Shown here piece after piece: positions 18,193 to 27,900 of a DNA stretch of 64,000 nt. The position numbers and the translations under genes are program-made. The first letter of the stretch is position 1, and the number at the start of each line of letters is the position of its first letter. Origin of the DNA: Bacteroidales bacterium UBA1680 (GTDB lineage Bacteria > Bacteroidota > Bacteroidia > Bacteroidales > UBA932); the NCBI GenBank assembly GCA_002320605.1, contig DCKG01000005.1, positions 62,001 to 126,000 on the forward strand, read 5' to 3'. The notes below the pieces were generated by a model. That model worked only from the letters and a program-made list of their open reading frames with translations. It was not told where the DNA came from and did no database searches.

Positions 18193-18904
18193 ACTCGCTA
18201 CTCTCGTAAATGGTTTGGATAGCTTTCGCCACGTTCCTGCGGTGGGCATACCGCGACAGCCGGGACAATTTGATGACGTATCGGGATCGGGCGTTGTGCA
18301 TAATCCTGTTATATTCCGTTCCCTGCAGATAGAAGAAATCCGGGTCACAGTACATATCCACCAACAATTTCTCCAGGGTAGGAACCTTGATTTCGGAAAC
18401 GGTCTGGAGCGGAGACTCGCTCGTAAGGTTCTTGACAAATACTGCGCCTCCGTCCATGTTTACATACTTGTAAATCAGATCGGCATCCGGCCGCAAAAAA
18501 GCCGTCTCACCCTCATCCTGCAGGCGGTGGAACACCGTCTCGGCAATATCCTTCTCCACCTCGATGTAAGTGACCTGGTTGGAAGCCAGATGGTGCATGA
18601 ACTGGAAAAGCCAGGGACCTTCATACACGCAAATACCCACCTGAGGGAACTCCTCACGGAACTCCCGGTAAAGCCCGGCGGCCTTCGGTCCCGGCTCTGG
18701 CCGGAACACTTTCGCCCTGCCAGCCACCATGTACCTGCCGTGGGACACCCGCACAATTTTCCCGTCCTCCGCCAGCTTGGCAAGATACCAGTTAAGGCGT
18801 GTCCTCTCCAAGCTCAACGTTCCGCCGAGGCCCTTCATCAGCTCTGTCACCGTGAAAATATCCAGAGAAGCCGCCGCATCCAGTATTTGACTCTCAATTG
18901 TCAT
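18179..18904 (-). CDS. AbiEi-type antitoxin / transcriptional repressor
   Basis: 241 residues. The N-terminal ~60 residues form a winged-helix unit ('DIFTVTELMKGLGG...RTRLNWYLAKLAEDGKIVRVSHGRYMV'), followed by the alpha/beta C-terminal antitoxin domain ('GICVYEGPWLFQFMHHLASN', 'VPTLEKLLVDMYCDPDFFYLQG'). This order matches AbiEi antitoxins, which repress their own operon by binding inverted repeats at the promoter. Such a repeat (arms 18945-18953 and 18966-18974) straddles the promoter found upstream. The downstream toxin gene overlaps its 3' end by 14 bp. Confidence 0.82.
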   Translation of the reverse strand: MTIESQILDAAASLDIFTVTELMKGLGGTLSLERTRLNWYLAKLAEDGKIVRVSHGRYMVAGRAKVFRPEPGPKAAGLYREFREEFPQVGICVYEGPWLFQFMHHLASNQVTYIEVEKDIAETVFHRLQDEGETAFLRPDADLIYKYVNMDGGAVFVKNLTSESPLQTVSEIKVPTLEKLLVDMYCDPDFFYLQGTEYNRIMHNARSRYVIKLSRLSRYAHRRNVAKAIQTIYESSEYDID

Positions 18905-18932
18905 TCTTCAACTGCCTTTTTATCCTGCATCG

Positions 18933-18974
18933 TAAAGATACAATTTTCGGCAATAATTCCAAAATTTGCCGAAA
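18933..18974 (-). promoter_or_regulatory. Promoter and inverted-repeat operator of the AbiE operon
   Basis: On the minus strand a -33 TTTTGG (18959-18964) and a -7 TATCTTTA (18933-18940) are spaced by 18 bp. Two perfect 9-bp arms, TTTCGGCAA (18945-18953) and TTGCCGAAA (18966-18974), are separated by 12 bp and enclose the -33 element. Arm centres are 21 bp apart, two helical turns, as expected for a dimeric repressor on one DNA face. The likely ligand is the AbiEi protein encoded just downstream. Confidence 0.72.
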
Positions 18975-19001
18975 GTTTATTATACGGTTCCCTCCGTGCC
19001 T

Positions 19002-19199
19002 CCTTGCCACCACGTGACATATTTATTCAACGAATTCGGAAAAGCATGGGAATGCCAGAAATGGGTGCTCTACATTGCATCGCATTTCGACGGCAAGCGC
19101 CTTCGCAAGCCAGTCATCACCTACGACGACATAAAAGACGGAGCGGACCTGCACTTTGTCATGTCCGAGAAACCAGCGAAGAAAGCCTTCGCCGCATAG
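19002..19199 (+). pseudogene. Remnant of a GH92 gene 3' end with in-frame 231-bp deletion
   Basis: Bases 19002-19088 align with 16510-16596 of the intact GH92 gene (7 mismatches in 87 bp). From 19087 on, the sequence matches 16826 onward with one mismatch. The intervening 231 bp (77 codons), which hold the conserved GNDDCGQMSAWY block, are missing in frame. The fragment therefore reads 'CHHVTYLFNEFGKAWECQKW' and then 'DGKRLRKPV...KKAFAA'. The first part differs at several residues (EE to KA, RF to LY), suggesting it came from another GH92 allele. It cannot encode an active enzyme. Confidence 0.85.
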
Positions 19200-19259
19200 A
19201 TTGACCCTGAATAAGTTAACCGCTAAAAAATTAACGGACTTTCACCGGGATGCTCCTGC
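19087..19259. repeat. Right copy of 173-bp direct repeat flanking the AbiE insertion
   Basis: Matches 16826-16998 with one mismatch, offset 2261 bp. Its last 29 bp are the real 3' end of the convergent beta-propeller gene (stop at 19231), so the right copy holds the original junction for that gene and the left copy holds the original for GH92. Confidence 0.93.
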
Positions 19260-20688
19260 CGTTACGCATGGCCTGGGAGACTTCGTGCGGAGAAACGGTC
19301 GAAGCCCCGGTCATGAATTCCGGAATGTTGTAGGAATATAACAAATTATCGTAATATTCCCTTGGATTCTTCTGCGGAAGGAGGAATGGCTTCGAGGCCT
19401 TGCCTTCACTGTCAATATGCGAAATGTAAAGTCTGGTGTAGAGTCCGTCGTCGCGCCTGCTGCTGAAGACCAGCCAACGTGAATTCCCGCTCCAGGAATG
19501 GTAGCTTTCGACATCGTCGGAATTGAGAGCTTCCATTGGGCCGACCTCGCCATTCGCAAGATCAAGGCACCATAAGTCGGCATCCCTGTGCCATATGCTG
19601 AAGTTCCCGTAGCCGTGGAGCGTGAACACGAGATGTCTTCCATCCGGAGAAACCCTTGGGAATGAAACGCTTTTACCAATGGACAAGGCATCGAAAACAG
19701 TTTCCAGGCTGTCTCCGAAAGTGGCAGTTGCAGCATCGAAGGCGATTCTCTCCAGGTTGTACTTCGCCTTGGCATAGTCCTCCGGCATCTTCTCCACCGC
19801 TCTTGCAGAGCAGAAGTACAAGTACTTTCCGTCTGGAGAGAAAGCCGGAAATGTCTCGAACTCGGTGCTGGACTTCGTAAGAGGAGACCAGCAGATGGAG
19901 TGATTCTCGACATCATAGACGACAATGTCGGAGGCAGAGTCGAATACTTCGATCCTGTTCGGGTCGTGGTTGAAGAAAGACTGTTTCGTGGCATTGACTG
20001 AGAATGCAATGTACTTTCCCGATGGATGCCAGAAAGGATACACCAGGTTGCTGATGGTAGAGTCCGTCTTAGTGTCCAGCTTCTCGATATGGCCATCGTC
20101 AATCACGTAAGTTCCCCCGAAAATTGCCCTCGCATGGAAAACTACATGCCGTGAATCCCTGTACTTGGGAGTGTGGCAATTGACGCAATTGTCTTCGCCA
20201 AGCTTGTTCTCGTAAATCGGAGTCTGTATGTACGAGAGGAGGTCCCTTTGGTAGAGCCCCATCCGTTTCCAGCCACCGTACCCGGGCGGGATGAGGCGAT
20301 AGGACAGGAACGGGTCAATCTCGTCCCGAGACACATGGATGCAAAACGGCCTGTAAGCTTTCCACCGGCCATCCTGTTTGACAGCAATCTGAAGTTCTAT
20401 CTGAGGTTCGCAGACCAGCTTCCTCCACAGTGAAGGCGGGAAGGAGAACAGACCATTTCTATCACCCATCAACTGAATATTTCCATTCACGACAAGGCGG
20501 CATTCTTCACTGCCGAGGTAGGAAAAGTTCAGCGGAGCGATGTTCCGAGGCACTGTGACATCGGAATAGTCCGGAAAAATTCCGGGGGCTCCGTCCAGCA
20601 CAGCGTCGGATATTTCCACTCTTTGGTTACAGGAAAATATGAGAGTCATCGCAACGACAAGAAGCGACATTCGTGAGAGCTTTTTCAT
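19231..20688 (-). CDS. TolB-like beta-propeller lipoprotein with a c-type haem motif
   Basis: 485 residues with a lipobox ('VAMTLIFSC', Cys20). After an N-terminal ~130-residue region of unknown fold comes 'EDNCVNCHTPKY': Cys168-x-x-Cys171-His172, the covalent haem c attachment motif. From ~205 onward PD40/WD40-like repeats appear ('WHPSGKYIAFS', 'FSPDGKYLYFCS', 'VSPDGRHLVFT', 'WSGNSRWLVFS'). It is probably an envelope lipoprotein combining a small cytochrome site with a propeller. It is the last gene of a three-gene operon and overlaps the membrane-protein gene by 4 bp. Its last ~29 bp lie in the AbiE target repeat. Function unknown; I know of no characterised member. Confidence 0.78.
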   Translation of the reverse strand: MKKLSRMSLLVVAMTLIFSCNQRVEISDAVLDGAPGIFPDYSDVTVPRNIAPLNFSYLGSEECRLVVNGNIQLMGDRNGLFSFPPSLWRKLVCEPQIELQIAVKQDGRWKAYRPFCIHVSRDEIDPFLSYRLIPPGYGGWKRMGLYQRDLLSYIQTPIYENKLGEDNCVNCHTPKYRDSRHVVFHARAIFGGTYVIDDGHIEKLDTKTDSTISNLVYPFWHPSGKYIAFSVNATKQSFFNHDPNRIEVFDSASDIVVYDVENHSICWSPLTKSSTEFETFPAFSPDGKYLYFCSARAVEKMPEDYAKAKYNLERIAFDAATATFGDSLETVFDALSIGKSVSFPRVSPDGRHLVFTLHGYGNFSIWHRDADLWCLDLANGEVGPMEALNSDDVESYHSWSGNSRWLVFSSRRDDGLYTRLYISHIDSEGKASKPFLLPQKNPREYYDNLLYSYNIPEFMTGASTVSPHEVSQAMRNGRSIPVKVR

Positions 20689-22391
20689 ATCTTGGTGAAC
20701 AGCATATAATTCCAGAACGTGTCGGAATACCCGCCAGGTGCATGGGAACCTTCGGCCCGGCCATATTGTTCCTTGAAGGTCTCGAAACGAGCGATCGTTT
20801 CTTCAGTGACACCATGGGAATGCAGGTATTCCGGAGTCAGTGAATTGAATTCGTCATATTCTTGGGCAGAAATCCCATGTGCGATCGCATATTCCTTGGT
20901 AGTGGTCTGGAAATAGTCATAGAAAAAGACCAGTGCCTCCTGGACCGGGGTTGGAAGATTCTCAAATCCCGGCCTTCCGAAATTCTTGTCGATAAGGCGA
21001 TATACGTTCGTAATATCCTTGCAGAGAAGCAGATAGGACAGGGCATAGTCCATTGAACGGGCATTCGTGGGATTTGAATCGATAATGTTGAAGAGGTCGT
21101 CCATGACCGACCCGTTCAGCACGAAAGCTTCCTTCTCGGGAAAGGATTCCGGCGAAGCCTCAAGTTTTCGTGAAGCCACCCATTCTGCGTAGTGAGGTGC
21201 CTTGCCGAGTTTCGCCAGATATTTCCGAGCCGTTTTGAATGACCCTCTTCTTATGTCCACGTCAGCCACGATCTTCATCATGGATGGATTGTAGCCGCAA
21301 TTTGACTGCAGCAGGTTGAACGCAACGCTCTGGGCTGCCGCATAGTTTCCCATGGCATAGAGCACATGGGCGAGACGCACGTCCACGTTGTGCCCATCCT
21401 CGATGTAGACAAGGCTCATCGGACCGTTCTGAGGAGCTTTGAAGAGATCTTCGGTGAGCCGTCCCTGCTCGGCTTTTGCCATATTGTAGTAATTGGACAT
21501 GAGATACTGGTGAATGTTCTTCCGGCTCTCTTTCTCAAGGTCCTCCCAGCGGCCGTTCACGGCAAAGAACTCGCATTTGTAAAAAGCCTTGTCGGTTCTG
21601 GAAAGGATTTTCAATCTGCCTTCATTTGACCACACCGCAGAGATGCCCACCAGAACGGCAGCAACTCCTGCCGGCATCATATTCCTTCTTGATTTTCCAT
21701 GGATGCTGGCCGCAAGGCAGCAGATTGGAAGTGAAAACCAGAATGCCAGATGGAATTTTCTCATGACTTCAGCTTCTTCGTAGAAGAAATCGGGAAGGAA
21801 GACCGAGGAAATGGTCCCGAAGGCTCCGTTCCAGAAGGCCAGAAGTCCCGCCAAAGCGGCAACTGCGATGTACGACAAGGAAAGGAACTTCCCACTCGTT
21901 TTTCCGCAAGTGAATATGTCCAAAGCCGTAGCGGACAGGGCGAAAAGGAATGCGCACGGCCCGGCAATGAAATAGAGGACGGCTGTAATCAGGATCCCCA
22001 TCGCCGGGCGGGCAAGATAACTCGATTGGAGCCTCTCATTCAAATAGACATTGAGTCCCAGAAGAGCGAATATGTAGCCGACGAGGATGTCGTAATGCAG
22101 GTTGTTGTCTGCGAGCGAGGCGTAAAGCAGAAGCGATGGTACAGCGGACAGCAAAATAGCAGGAATCCAGTGCGCTCGCTTCCTGAATATGTTCCATGCA
22201 AGGAATGAGGCCAAGACCAGAAGCGAAATCGTCAGCGAGATGGCCGCCACTGGCGAGTGAAAGCACTGAATGACGAACCTTGCCACAACGGCTGAGACAC
22301 CGCCAGGCTGCGCAGCCAAGTCAGCTACATAGTCCCAGCTGTTCTCGAACAATTGCTGTTGTTCGCGGCATGCAAGCGAGAAAGGTGTCAT
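20685..22391 (-). CDS. Polytopic membrane protein with helical C-terminal domain (DUF6057-like)
   Basis: 568 residues. Residues ~45-270 contain about seven or eight hydrophobic helices ('AISLTISLLVLASFLAW', 'HYDILVGYIFALLGLN', 'IAVAALAGLLAFWNGAFG', 'LAFWFSLPICCLAAS' and others). Residues ~290-568 are soluble and helical, with TPR-like pairs such as 'VRLAHVLYAMGNYAAAQSVAFNLLQ' and 'DIRRGSFKTARKYLAKLGKAP'. I associate this layout with the uncharacterised family DUF6057, but from memory only. It overlaps both neighbours by 4 bp, so the three products are probably made together and may form one envelope complex. Confidence 0.7.
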   Translation of the reverse strand: MTPFSLACREQQQLFENSWDYVADLAAQPGGVSAVVARFVIQCFHSPVAAISLTISLLVLASFLAWNIFRKRAHWIPAILLSAVPSLLLYASLADNNLHYDILVGYIFALLGLNVYLNERLQSSYLARPAMGILITAVLYFIAGPCAFLFALSATALDIFTCGKTSGKFLSLSYIAVAALAGLLAFWNGAFGTISSVFLPDFFYEEAEVMRKFHLAFWFSLPICCLAASIHGKSRRNMMPAGVAAVLVGISAVWSNEGRLKILSRTDKAFYKCEFFAVNGRWEDLEKESRKNIHQYLMSNYYNMAKAEQGRLTEDLFKAPQNGPMSLVYIEDGHNVDVRLAHVLYAMGNYAAAQSVAFNLLQSNCGYNPSMMKIVADVDIRRGSFKTARKYLAKLGKAPHYAEWVASRKLEASPESFPEKEAFVLNGSVMDDLFNIIDSNPTNARSMDYALSYLLLCKDITNVYRLIDKNFGRPGFENLPTPVQEALVFFYDYFQTTTKEYAIAHGISAQEYDEFNSLTPEYLHSHGVTEETIARFETFKEQYGRAEGSHAPGGYSDTFWNYMLFTKI

Positions 22392-22858
22392 TGACTCATG
22401 TATTTGTTGCCCACAGGATGACGAATTGGCTTTGTCCGGACATACATTTTGTCGTAGACTGATTCGTGGTTGTCGCCAACCTCCTTGAGACTGCTCTCGA
22501 TGCGTTCCTCAGGCAGCAAAGGTAGCTCAGTGAGTCCGTCGCTGAATATCATCCTATTGTTGAGATTGCTTTGGAGAATGTCGAAGAGGTAATAATAACG
22601 GTACTCCTTTTCGATGCTCTCTTCATTCAACGTACGGCAACGCACCCTGCACTGCAACATACAGATCGAGTCGTCATGATACACTAATGCGAAGGAGTCT
22701 ATCTGGATGTCCTTGACAGCACCGTATTCGTAAGTGAGAGTCGAATCTATCGTGGCTGGCATCTGCGCCTTGGCCAGTCGTACCAGTTCAGGCGTTCTTT
22801 TCGCACAAGCGCATAACGCCAGAAGAGTAGCCAGAATGATGATTATTCTTCGTGTCAT
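22388..22858 (-). CDS. Small lipoprotein of unknown function
   Basis: 156 residues with an obvious lipobox ('LATLLALCAC', Cys about 18). The rest has no family I recognise: 'STLTYEYGAVKDIQIDSFALVYHDDSICMLQCRVRC' and a Glu/Tyr-rich stretch 'EKEYRYYYLFDIL'. First gene of the trio; its 3' end overlaps the membrane-protein start by 4 bp (ATGA). It begins only 30-odd bp after the SusD terminator. No exact TAnnTTTG promoter is visible; TATATTTA lies directly upstream. Confidence 0.65.
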   Translation of the reverse strand: MTRRIIIILATLLALCACAKRTPELVRLAKAQMPATIDSTLTYEYGAVKDIQIDSFALVYHDDSICMLQCRVRCRTLNEESIEKEYRYYYLFDILQSNLNNRMIFSDGLTELPLLPEERIESSLKEVGDNHESVYDKMYVRTKPIRHPVGNKYMSQ

Positions 22859-22878
22859 ACTTGTTTGTAAATATAGTC

Positions 22879-22912
22879 AAAAAAAAATCGGAAGCCCGAT
22901 TAAGACTTCCGA
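22879..22912 (-). terminator. Rho-independent terminator of the SusC-SusD operon
   Basis: On the minus strand TCGGAAG (22912-22906) pairs with CTTCCGA (22894-22888) around an 11-base loop and is followed by a run of nine or more T (22887-22879). It lies 22 bp after the SusD stop. A longer partial stem (AGTCGG with an internal AATCGG) may refine it. Confidence 0.85.
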
Positions 22913-22933
22913 CTTTCAAGAACAGAATGACTA

Positions 22934-24943
22934 TTAATATCCTGTGTTCTGAGGGTATTCATATCCGACATTGGACTGGATAACCTGGATAGGAATAGGA
23001 TACTGGTAGTTGTAAGGATGTATGTTAGGAATCCACCTATGCTCGGCCTCGTTCCACACACGACCCATGCCGGTGTTCTGCTCATCGGTCATGTTGGTGT
23101 AGCTGAAACCATATTTGCGAGTACGCTCATAGAGAGTGTTGCTCGTGGTCTCGTCCTGGACTGGATAGCACTCGCTCACGTAAGAATTCACGTTAGGATT
23201 GACTGACAAACGGTTGAGGGTAATCCACCTGTGCTCTTCCCCAAACAGCTCGCGGGCACGCTCATCGAGGATGAAGTCGATGTTTATGTCGTTTGCCGTA
23301 ACAGGGGTAGCTCCTGTGCGATTGCGTATTACGTTGATAGTGGTGGCAGCCCCACTCTTGTCGCCAAGAGCAAGCTGAGCCTCCGCCTTGAGAAGATAAA
23401 CCTCGGCTACGCGCATCATGTACCACTCTACGTCGTAAGCTTTCGTGTCACCATTAGGATGCTTATCATCGGAGAATTTCCAGAAACGGGCAAACATTGC
23501 GATAGTGTCGGAAGCATTGACCTTATAAGCTGCAACGCCTGGATGGGCGGCTTCGCGGTCAAGTGCATACTTGAGGGCATCGAAACGGCGAGTTCCTCCA
23601 GGAGTAAACCAGTTACGCTGAATCATGTTCTTCGGTCCACGGATATCGTCTCCGGTACCATTCCACAAATCATACTGAACCCATGTCGTAGGGTACAGGT
23701 TGTTTCCTGCATAGCCATAGCCCGCTCCGATGGAATCTCTCTGGTTCGGAGGAAGCTGACGTCCTGCGATACCTGCAGTCGTTGCGGCATCGGCCGCACG
23801 ACCGGTGCTGACACCTGCAGGAAGAGTCGCGGCATCGTCTCCGAATAGATAGAACTTGGTAACGCCTCCGGTGATGTTAGGGTCGCCCTCTTGATACGTG
23901 CGTACTGTCGTGTTCATCTTTATGGAATTGCAAAGCCAGTTTGCCTCAGTGGTGTTGGCCCGTACGCGCCACCAGGAATCTCCGCCACCTCCCTGAGTGT
24001 AGTTATTGTAGGAATACTGAAGCACCCAGATTCCTTCCTTGTTCTCCGGAAGGTCGGCATTGTTGTCGTTGTTGCCGGTACCTTCGCGGAACAGGTCCCA
24101 GTATGCTCCTGCAGGAGCGGCAAGAGAATTGCCGTAACGGTCTACTTTCTCGTTCTTACGGTTTCCGAAGCGGGTGGTCATGATGTTGTAGTCGCCATCC
24201 TTCTTGTCTATCACACGGTTCGTAGCTTCAAGCGCCTCTTGGAATTTACCGAGGTCGAGGCATATTTCAGCCAGAAGTGTAGCCGCAGCAGCCTTGGTAA
24301 CGGTGCCTTTAGCACGTGGGGTCGTAGGAAGGTTCTCCTCAGCCCACACGAGCTGCTCGTAGCAATATTCCCAGACTTCCTGGCGAGTGTTCGGCACGTA
24401 TCCAAGAGTAATCTCCGCAGTATGGTGCTTTATGATAGGGACGTTGCCGAACATGCCGGCCAGGCATCTGTATGCCCAAGCCTGAAGGAACACAGCCTCG
24501 GCACGCAGACCGCTCTTCGTAGCCTCCGACTTGTACTTTACGCTCGTGTTTTCATCAATGGCATCAATTGCAGTGTTCGCAAAGTTCACCAGATAGTAGA
24601 GTTCATTGTACCAGTGGCGAGAGTAACCGCTGTTAGAAGTGAAGGTGTTCCAGTTGGAGAAGTGGTCGTTGCCATTATTCTCCGTGAACGTATCGAGACC
24701 GCAACCCATCAGCATCCAGGAATGATAGCCGTGAGACTGCCCCTGAACAAGGTACTGGACTTCGCGATAGCAAGGATTGACTGCTTCTTGCATTTCCTCT
24801 TCGGTGCTGTAGAAACCACCACTGTCGTAGGTATAGGAATGTTCTTTGAGGAAATCATCGTCGCTATTGCAGCTCGAGAAGGCAAATGCGACGGCAGCAC
24901 CTGCTAAAACGGAAAATATGTAATTATATAGTTTCATATTCAT
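22934..24943 (-). CDS. SusD-family glycan-binding outer-membrane lipoprotein
   Basis: 669 residues from ATG 24943 (the frame also allows a TTG three bases earlier; the ATGAATATG start could also begin at its second ATG). Lipobox 'AFAFSSC' with Cys near 26, then 'DDDFLKEHSYTY' and 'EEEMQEAVNPCYREVQ'. The SusD helical repeats follow: 'KSGLRAEAVFLQAWAYRCLAGMFGNVPI', 'KAAAATLLAEICLDLGKFQEAL', 'MRVAEVYLLKAEAQLALGD' and the C-terminal 'LDERARELFGEEHRWITLNRL'. At 669 residues it is longer than usual (about 500-600), with a large central insertion. It forms the surface lid of the SusC transporter encoded 7 bp upstream. The ligand is unknown and no glycosidase is next to it. Confidence 0.92.
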   Translation of the reverse strand: MNMKLYNYIFSVLAGAAVAFAFSSCNSDDDFLKEHSYTYDSGGFYSTEEEMQEAVNPCYREVQYLVQGQSHGYHSWMLMGCGLDTFTENNGNDHFSNWNTFTSNSGYSRHWYNELYYLVNFANTAIDAIDENTSVKYKSEATKSGLRAEAVFLQAWAYRCLAGMFGNVPIIKHHTAEITLGYVPNTRQEVWEYCYEQLVWAEENLPTTPRAKGTVTKAAAATLLAEICLDLGKFQEALEATNRVIDKKDGDYNIMTTRFGNRKNEKVDRYGNSLAAPAGAYWDLFREGTGNNDNNADLPENKEGIWVLQYSYNNYTQGGGGDSWWRVRANTTEANWLCNSIKMNTTVRTYQEGDPNITGGVTKFYLFGDDAATLPAGVSTGRAADAATTAGIAGRQLPPNQRDSIGAGYGYAGNNLYPTTWVQYDLWNGTGDDIRGPKNMIQRNWFTPGGTRRFDALKYALDREAAHPGVAAYKVNASDTIAMFARFWKFSDDKHPNGDTKAYDVEWYMMRVAEVYLLKAEAQLALGDKSGAATTINVIRNRTGATPVTANDINIDFILDERARELFGEEHRWITLNRLSVNPNVNSYVSECYPVQDETTSNTLYERTRKYGFSYTNMTDEQNTGMGRVWNEAEHRWIPNIHPYNYQYPIPIQVIQSNVGYEYPQNTGY

Positions 24944-24950
24944 CAAGTGT

Positions 24951-27900
24951 TTAGAAGGTTATGGTTGCGCCAAAAGTGAAAGTACGGTAAGTTCCATTTC
25001 TTACGAATCTACCCGACGCTGAGCCGGCGACAAGCGTACCGCCGTCTTCCGGATCCAGTCCAGACCAGTTTGTGATGGTGAATAGATCGGTGCCGGAGAA
25101 GTAGAGCCTGAGTCCCTGCAGTCCTATCTTGCTTACAAGTTTCTGATCGAAATTGTAGGAGAATGAGAGGTCCTTGAGTTTCAGGAAACTACGATTATTC
25201 CAGAACTGGTAGTCAAGAGAATTGCTGTAATTGGATCTTGGATATTTGTTCCCGTCACCTTCTTTCATCCAAGCGTGATATTTCTTAAGCTGGATTCCGC
25301 TATGGTATGAGAAAGCGTATGGGTCATATCCGAGGAAATGGGAATCGTCACCCTGCATCCAGCGGAGGCTGAAGTAGAGCGAGAAATTTTTCCAAGTGAA
25401 AGTGTTGCCGAAGTTCACGGTGAACAGCGGATCGAGGGTTCCGCGATAGGCGCGGTCGTTTGCGTTGATTTTGCCGTCTTTGTTCGTGTCTTCGAATTTA
25501 ATGTCGCCAGGCTGAGCATCCGGCTGGATAGGATTGCCGTCGGCGTTCTTGTAATTTTTTATCTCATCCTTACTTTGGAATATACCCAGTTTCTTAAGGT
25601 CGTAAGCGACACCAATCGGGTGGCCGACCATGAGAGCATAGTAGCTGTCGAATCCGTAAGCAGTAGCGTTGGCAACATCGTCGGACTCCTCGCCGGCATA
25701 GTTCTTTCCGAACAGACTCACGATTTTATTGGTGTTGCTGTCGAAAGTGAGGTCGCTTTCCCAACGTAGAGTATTGGAACCGTTGCCGTCCAGATTGACC
25801 GAGTGCAGGGTGATTTCAACGCCCTTGTTGGTAACCTTTCCGACATTGTCCTTGGCTGTATCATATCCCGATGGATAAGGGACAGAACGGGAGACAAGCA
25901 TATCTGTGGTCTTACCCGCATACACATCAATGCTACCATCCAAGCGATTCTTCAGCACTGAGAAATCGAGACCGACGTTGAACTTGGTCACGGTTGCCCA
26001 TGTCAAAGTTCTGTTAGGCAGATTGTCTGGTATGAATCCTAGAGTTGACTTATCGTCCAGCCACGTGTACCATGAAGATAGGGTGGAGTTAGTTGCGTAA
26101 GCACTCACGGAGCGGCTGCCATTCTGGCCGTAGGAAACGCGAAGCTTGAGGAAGTCGAGCCAAGAGACGTTGTCTTTCAAGAAATTCTCGTTGGAGAGGA
26201 CCCAAGCGGCAGATGCTCCATAAAAGTTGCCCCATTTGTGTCCGTCAGCGAAAGCAGAATAACCGTCACGACGGAAATTGAATGTAAGGTAGTAGGTCTG
26301 ACGATAATTGTAGTTCGCACGCGCAAGGTAGGAAACCGTCTGCGTACGAGTGCGAGTTCTACTTATTCCCTTTGTATCCTGATTTGAATAGGACTGGATA
26401 TACCATTTCAGAGTGACAGGCGTCGAGAACTTGCTATAGGAAGTTCCCAGACCTTCGCTATTGGCGGCCTCTCGCTCATAACCTACAATTGCATCGAAAT
26501 GATGGTTCCGCAGGAAATCAATATTGTAGCTAAGCAGATGGTTCAAAGTCCAAGAGCCGTACTGGCTCATGCTTGAAGAACCTTGGACTTGCTCAAGATA
26601 CTGTGAAGGATTGTCCATCTGGCTAGGATTCGTGGTGTCGACCCAGAGCTTAGGACTATTGAAAACATCGCTTCTGCTAGCGTTGCGCTGTCCGCTCAAA
26701 GTGAACCTGTAGGAAAGACCATCTATCCAAGGCTGGGTGATTTCCGAGAAGAAAACGCCATTGAGGTTGTAGTTGTGTCCCTCCCTGGACGTGTAGAGAT
26801 AAGAATCATTCGCACCTGAGCCGACGAACGGGCTGGCAACGTTGCCGTCAGGGGTTCTGGAGTACCAGTCTCCGTAACCACCTTCGATGAGCTTCTCGTT
26901 TACAGTGTTGTCACCGACCTTGACGAAAGAGAATGGAGAATACCACATCGCATACGCTAGACTCGGTGACTGCCCCCAGCTTTTAGCTGAAAGGAAATTG
27001 CCCTTGAGTCCCACGGTGACATAGTCATTTATCTTGCTTTCGAGTTTCGCCATGATGTCATATTTCTCGTAGTCGTTGCCCTTCATTATGCCTTTCTGAA
27101 GAGTGTAGTCGCCTGAAATATAATAGTTGACATATTTGTTCTGCCCAGAAACGCTTAGGTCGTATTTCTGTCCAGTCCCCTTTCTAGTCACCTCATCCAT
27201 CCAGTTAGTCCAAACACCCTGGTCATATGCCTGTTGCTCAACGGTGTTCATAAGCATGCCGTTAACCGTAGAAAGCTGATCTCCGCTAAGTTGAGAATAA
27301 GAATCAGGATAGTCCTTGAGAGTTGAGGATGACGACTTGACGTGGTTGTACCTGTTGGTGAGGAGGTCAGCAGGATTGTCAACCATCTTAGGCATCCTGG
27401 ACCAATCGGAAATGCTGAGCTGCGTGCCAAAGCGGACAGTTGGCTTCTCTGTGGTACCTCTCTTAGTGGTGATGATGATGACTCCGTTAGCCGCACGGGA
27501 TCCGTAAATAGCTGCGGCAGATGCATCCTTCAGAACATCGATGGACTGAATGTCGCTATTGCTGATTTCATTGATTGAGCCGTGGAAAATGACTCCATCG
27601 ACTACGAACAGAGGAGAATTGACTCCCTGTTTGCTAGCCGAAGAACTCTGAACGATGGCATTTTTACCACGGATGTTCATGGAACCGGTGTTGTCGCCAC
27701 CCACCGAATTGGTAGGGTTGTACTTCATTCCGGCAACCTTGCTGGAAAGGGCGACTAATGCGTTAGGGTTAGGAAGGTTGGAGATTTCCTTATCGGCATA
27801 TTTCACGCTGGAAATGGAACCAGAAACATCCTTTGCCTTTGCTGTACCGTAACCTACCACAACAACTTCGTCGAGGAACGTAGTGTCGTCCTTCAGAACC

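Noticed and set aside
17116..18438. A longer AbiEii protein starting at 18438
   Set aside because: The extra 82 residues overlap the antitoxin gene in another frame and resemble no family; the ATG at 18192 gives a normal-length toxin and a coupled overlap.
17960..19204. A 414-codon plus-strand frame that ends in GH92 sequence
   Set aside because: Most of it lies antisense to the AbiEi/AbiEii genes; only its last ~65 codons are the GH92 remnant. It is a chance fusion of frames.
23891..24907. A 338-codon frame antisense to the SusD gene
   Set aside because: No family likeness; it mirrors a strongly supported SusD gene on the other strand.
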